A DNA stretch of 14,987 bases. Origin: Anaerolineae bacterium (GTDB lineage Bacteria > Chloroflexota > Anaerolineae > Aggregatilineales > Aggregatilineaceae). The position numbers were made by a program, and so were the translations under genes. Positions 13,589 through 14,987 of this stretch are shown one piece after another (the first letter of the stretch is position 1; the number at the start of each line of letters is the position of its first letter). The stretch covers positions 1 through 14,987 of the forward strand of contig JADLHR010000043.1 of assembly GCA_020848665.1 (NCBI GenBank), given 5' to 3'. The notes below the pieces were generated by a model. It did no database searches, was not told where the DNA came from, and saw only the letters and a program-made list of their open reading frames with translations.

Positions 13589-13617
13589 CGGGCAGAGGAG
13601 TCGCCTCGCTCTGCCCG
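13589..13617 (-). other. Intercistronic hairpin between the binding-protein and ATPase genes
   Basis: CGGGCAGAG / CTCTGCCCG (9 bp) extended by an inner GAG/CTC with one bulged G and loop TCGC. It lies just behind the PhnD-like gene (stop at 13651). No T-run follows, so it is more likely an mRNA stabiliser or partial attenuator that raises binding-protein output over the membrane subunits, as in many ABC operons. Confidence 0.6.
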
Positions 13618-13650
13618 TCGTCGTCCTTTGCGTCTGCTCCGGGGTGCCGC

Positions 13651-14673
13651 TTAGCCGCCCAGGATGTCTTCTTCGCTGCGGCCCAGGAAGGCGATCTGGT
13701 TGCGCACGATGTCGTACGCTTCGTCACCAATCGGATCCAGGCCCGTCCAGCTATAGGCTTCGCCCAGCGCAGTCTGATTCCACGCCTCGGTGTCCGCCGA
13801 AAGGTCGATCAGCGCCTGCACGATCTGGTCACGCAGCTCCTGGGGGAATTCCGGCCCGAAGCTGAGCGTGTCGTTCGGGATCGCGGTCGTGATCGCCAGG
13901 ATGCGGACCTGATCGATAATGTCCGGCGCGGTCCCGGCAGCGGTGCGGCGCGCGTCCATCACTTTGATGTCGCCCACGAACAGATCGCCTTCAGGCGTGA
14001 CATGGCTTTCGTCCACCGTCAGGTCATACGGCTCCAGCAGGTCTTTGGTGCTCCAGGGCGCGTGGCCTTCGGGCATCATCGGCGGGCTGTAGTAGACGGT
14101 TCCGAAGTCCACTTCGCCGTTGTAGACGGCCAGCACGGTCTGGTTGTGGCCGCCGGTCTGCACTTCAGCGCCGGGCGTGATGCCAGCTTCGTTGAACTCC
14201 ACCGCCGGGACAATGTAGCCGGAGGTCGAGCCGGGGTCACTGTAGCCCCAGGTCTTACCGTCCAGGTCGCCGAAGGTGTAGATGTCGCTGTCGCGGCGCA
14301 CGATATATTCGGCCCAATACACCGGCCAGCCATTCCGTACCGCCGCCGCCGAGACTTCCACGCCGCAGCGGTTGTTGGCAATCACATATCCGGCCGCCGG
14401 GATGAAGCCCATTGTCCGGTCCGGCGCGGCGCACATCGCCTCGATGGTCGCAGCGTACGAGGTGGGCACCAGCACTTCAAAGGTCAGGCCGGTCGCGGCG
14501 TTGAGCGCGTCTGCCAGCACCTGGCCGCCCTCGACGATGGTGGCCGCTTCGCCCGATGGGACGAAATAAACCTCGATCGGGTTCTCAGGGCTGCCTAGCC
14601 CCCCCTGCGCGAGAGCGGGCAGCGCGCTCAGCGCCAGCACGAACACCAGGACAAGCGCGAAGATTTTTTTCAT
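13651..14673 (-). CDS. phnD: PhnD-like substrate-binding protein of ABC transporter (340 aa)
   Basis: Exported binding protein that captures the substrate for the importer. A standard signal peptide (MKKI, hydrophobic core, cleavage after ALPALA near residue 22) is followed by a two-lobed binding-protein body. Family motifs: EVYFVPSGEA (34-43), GSTSGYIVP (148-156, where S149, T150 and S151 correspond to the phosphonate-oxygen-binding S-T-S of E. coli PhnD), GGHNQTVLAVYNGEVDFG (174-191, H176 and D189). Keeping S-T-S and His suggests a ligand with a phosphonate-like tetrahedral oxyanion, which a sulfonate resembles. There is no lipobox Cys although a monoderm-like cell would need an anchor; C81 and C103 are internal. 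GAGGAG stands eleven bases upstream of ATG. First gene of the operon, with the regulatory region at 14738-14797 in front. Family confident; ligand uncertain. Confidence 0.9.
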   Translation of the reverse strand: MKKIFALVLVFVLALSALPALAQGGLGSPENPIEVYFVPSGEAATIVEGGQVLADALNAATGLTFEVLVPTSYAATIEAMCAAPDRTMGFIPAAGYVIANNRCGVEVSAAAVRNGWPVYWAEYIVRRDSDIYTFGDLDGKTWGYSDPGSTSGYIVPAVEFNEAGITPGAEVQTGGHNQTVLAVYNGEVDFGTVYYSPPMMPEGHAPWSTKDLLEPYDLTVDESHVTPEGDLFVGDIKVMDARRTAAGTAPDIIDQVRILAITTAIPNDTLSFGPEFPQELRDQIVQALIDLSADTEAWNQTALGEAYSWTGLDPIGDEAYDIVRNQIAFLGRSEEDILGG

Positions 14674-14737
14674 CGGTGCGTTTTCTCCTCGTCAGACTAA
14701 AACTTACCAGATAAGAACCTATCGGGCTGGGCGTGAA

Positions 14738-14771
14738 TCTCTGCGCATCTCTGCGCACAACTGTGCACAGT
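14738..14771. promoter_or_regulatory. Phased repeat cluster with 12-bp palindrome, probable operator
   Basis: TCTCTGCGCA occurs twice in tandem (14738-14747, 14748-14757) and is followed by the perfect palindrome ACTGTGCACAGT (14760-14771). The TGCGCA / TGTGCA cores repeat every 10-11 bp, one DNA turn, and cover the expected transcription start of the operon. This is the usual place for a repressor site; no regulator gene is visible in the window. Confidence 0.5.
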
Positions 14772-14797
14772 GTAGCCGAGCGGCACGCGCTTCGCAA
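14769..14797 (-). promoter_or_regulatory. Candidate operon promoter
   Basis: On the minus strand TTGCGA (14792-14797), a 17-base spacer and TACACT (14769-14774), each 4 of 6 to consensus, about 95 bases upstream of the PhnD-like start. The -10 box runs into the palindrome at 14760-14771. No other good hexamer pair is seen nearer to the gene. Confidence 0.45.
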
Positions 14798-14804
14798 CCG
14801 AAGA

Positions 14805-14870
14805 TGCAGCGAATGGCAGCGAAAGGCGGCGAGAAACAGCTACAAGCCATTTTTCGCTATACTTCGCTGC
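14805..14870. repeat. 10-bp-spaced direct repeats with an inverted copy
   Basis: TGCAGCGAAT, GGCAGCGAAA and GGCGGCGAGA follow one another with 10-bp period (14805-14834); an inverted copy TTCGCTGC stands at 14863-14870, near a TATACT at 14858-14863. It could be a second regulator site or belong to a gene beyond the right edge. No gene is seen in 14674-14987. Confidence 0.4.
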
Positions 14871-14938
14871 TTTTTGTTGGCCCTAGAGGCTGTTATGCAC
14901 TTCATGGTCTGGCTTCCAGGCTACCCCCCCCCATCCTT

Positions 14939-14983
14939 CCGACCTGCGGTCGGCTTTCCTTCCCCCAGCGCGAGGGAAGGAAA
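14939..14983. repeat. Pair of hairpins at the right edge, palindromic repeat-like
   Basis: CCGACC / GGTCGG with loop TGC (14939-14953) is followed at once by TTTCCTTCCC / GGGAAGGAAA with a 9-base loop (14955-14983) and an A-run to the window end. A run of nine C precedes it (14924-14932). On the plus strand A, not T, follows, so it is not a standard terminator for rightward transcription; it resembles an intergenic palindromic repeat element. Confidence 0.5.
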
Positions 14984-14987
14984 AAAA

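Noticed and set aside
13570..14598. Long plus-strand open frame opposite the PhnD-like gene (342 codons)
   Set aside because: Composition typical of a reverse-frame shadow; the opposite strand has a signal peptide and PhnD motifs.
1..14987. tRNA, rRNA, transposase or integrase genes
   Set aside because: None was recognised on either strand; the AT-rich island shows no mobile-element gene or terminal repeats that I can support.

Overview
The window is GC-rich (by eye above 60%) and bacterial. The gene set suggests a member of the Chloroflexota (Anaerolineae-like): a FmdB zinc-ribbon protein, a UlaG-like metallo-hydrolase, a single-PDZ HtrA protease, a DUF624-like membrane protein and an enlarged PhnE. 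This assignment is an inference from family make-up, not a phylogeny.

Layout. (1) 1-638, minus: the N-terminal 212 residues of a xylulokinase-type FGGY sugar kinase, cut by the window edge. (2) About 700-1990: an AT-rich island with two unrecognised minus-strand genes (258 and 77 aa), their own promoter and strong Shine-Dalgarno sites; it looks like acquired accessory DNA. (3) 2040-3640: fmdB-like gene (plus), a shared bidirectional terminator, then a 99-aa conserved-type hypothetical and a UlaG-like MBL protein (both minus) whose metal motif is degenerate. (4) 3776-4936, plus: exported HtrA/DegP-like protease, ending at a strong hairpin. (5) 5044-14673, minus: eight codirectional genes with gaps of 4 to 84 bp, probably one transcription unit. 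In transcription order: PhnD-like binding protein, PhnC-like ATPase, an oversized PhnE-like permease, an L-fucose-isomerase-like (COG2407-type) isomerase, an aldehyde dehydrogenase, a small transaldolase, a GH4 NAD-dependent glycosidase and a small membrane protein. (6) 14674-14987: a regulatory region with a candidate promoter and phased repeats, followed by hairpin-forming sequence.

The main hypothesis is that region 5 is a sulfosugar (sulfoquinovose) catabolic operon of the sulfo-transaldolase type. The isomerase + transaldolase + aldehyde dehydrogenase trio matches that pathway: sulfoquinovose to sulfofructose, to sulfolactaldehyde plus a transferred C3 unit, to sulfolactate. The transaldolase lacks one of the arginines that bind phosphate in its relatives. 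Two parts would be new: a GH4 enzyme where a GH31 sulfoquinovosidase is usual, and a PhnCDE-type (phosphonate-family) importer as the uptake system. A real alternative is a phosphonate, or an ordinary sugar, as substrate; the sequence alone does not decide. Other points of interest are the extra domains of the PhnE-like permease, a five-copy 9-bp tandem repeat between two operon genes, and the AT-rich two-gene island.
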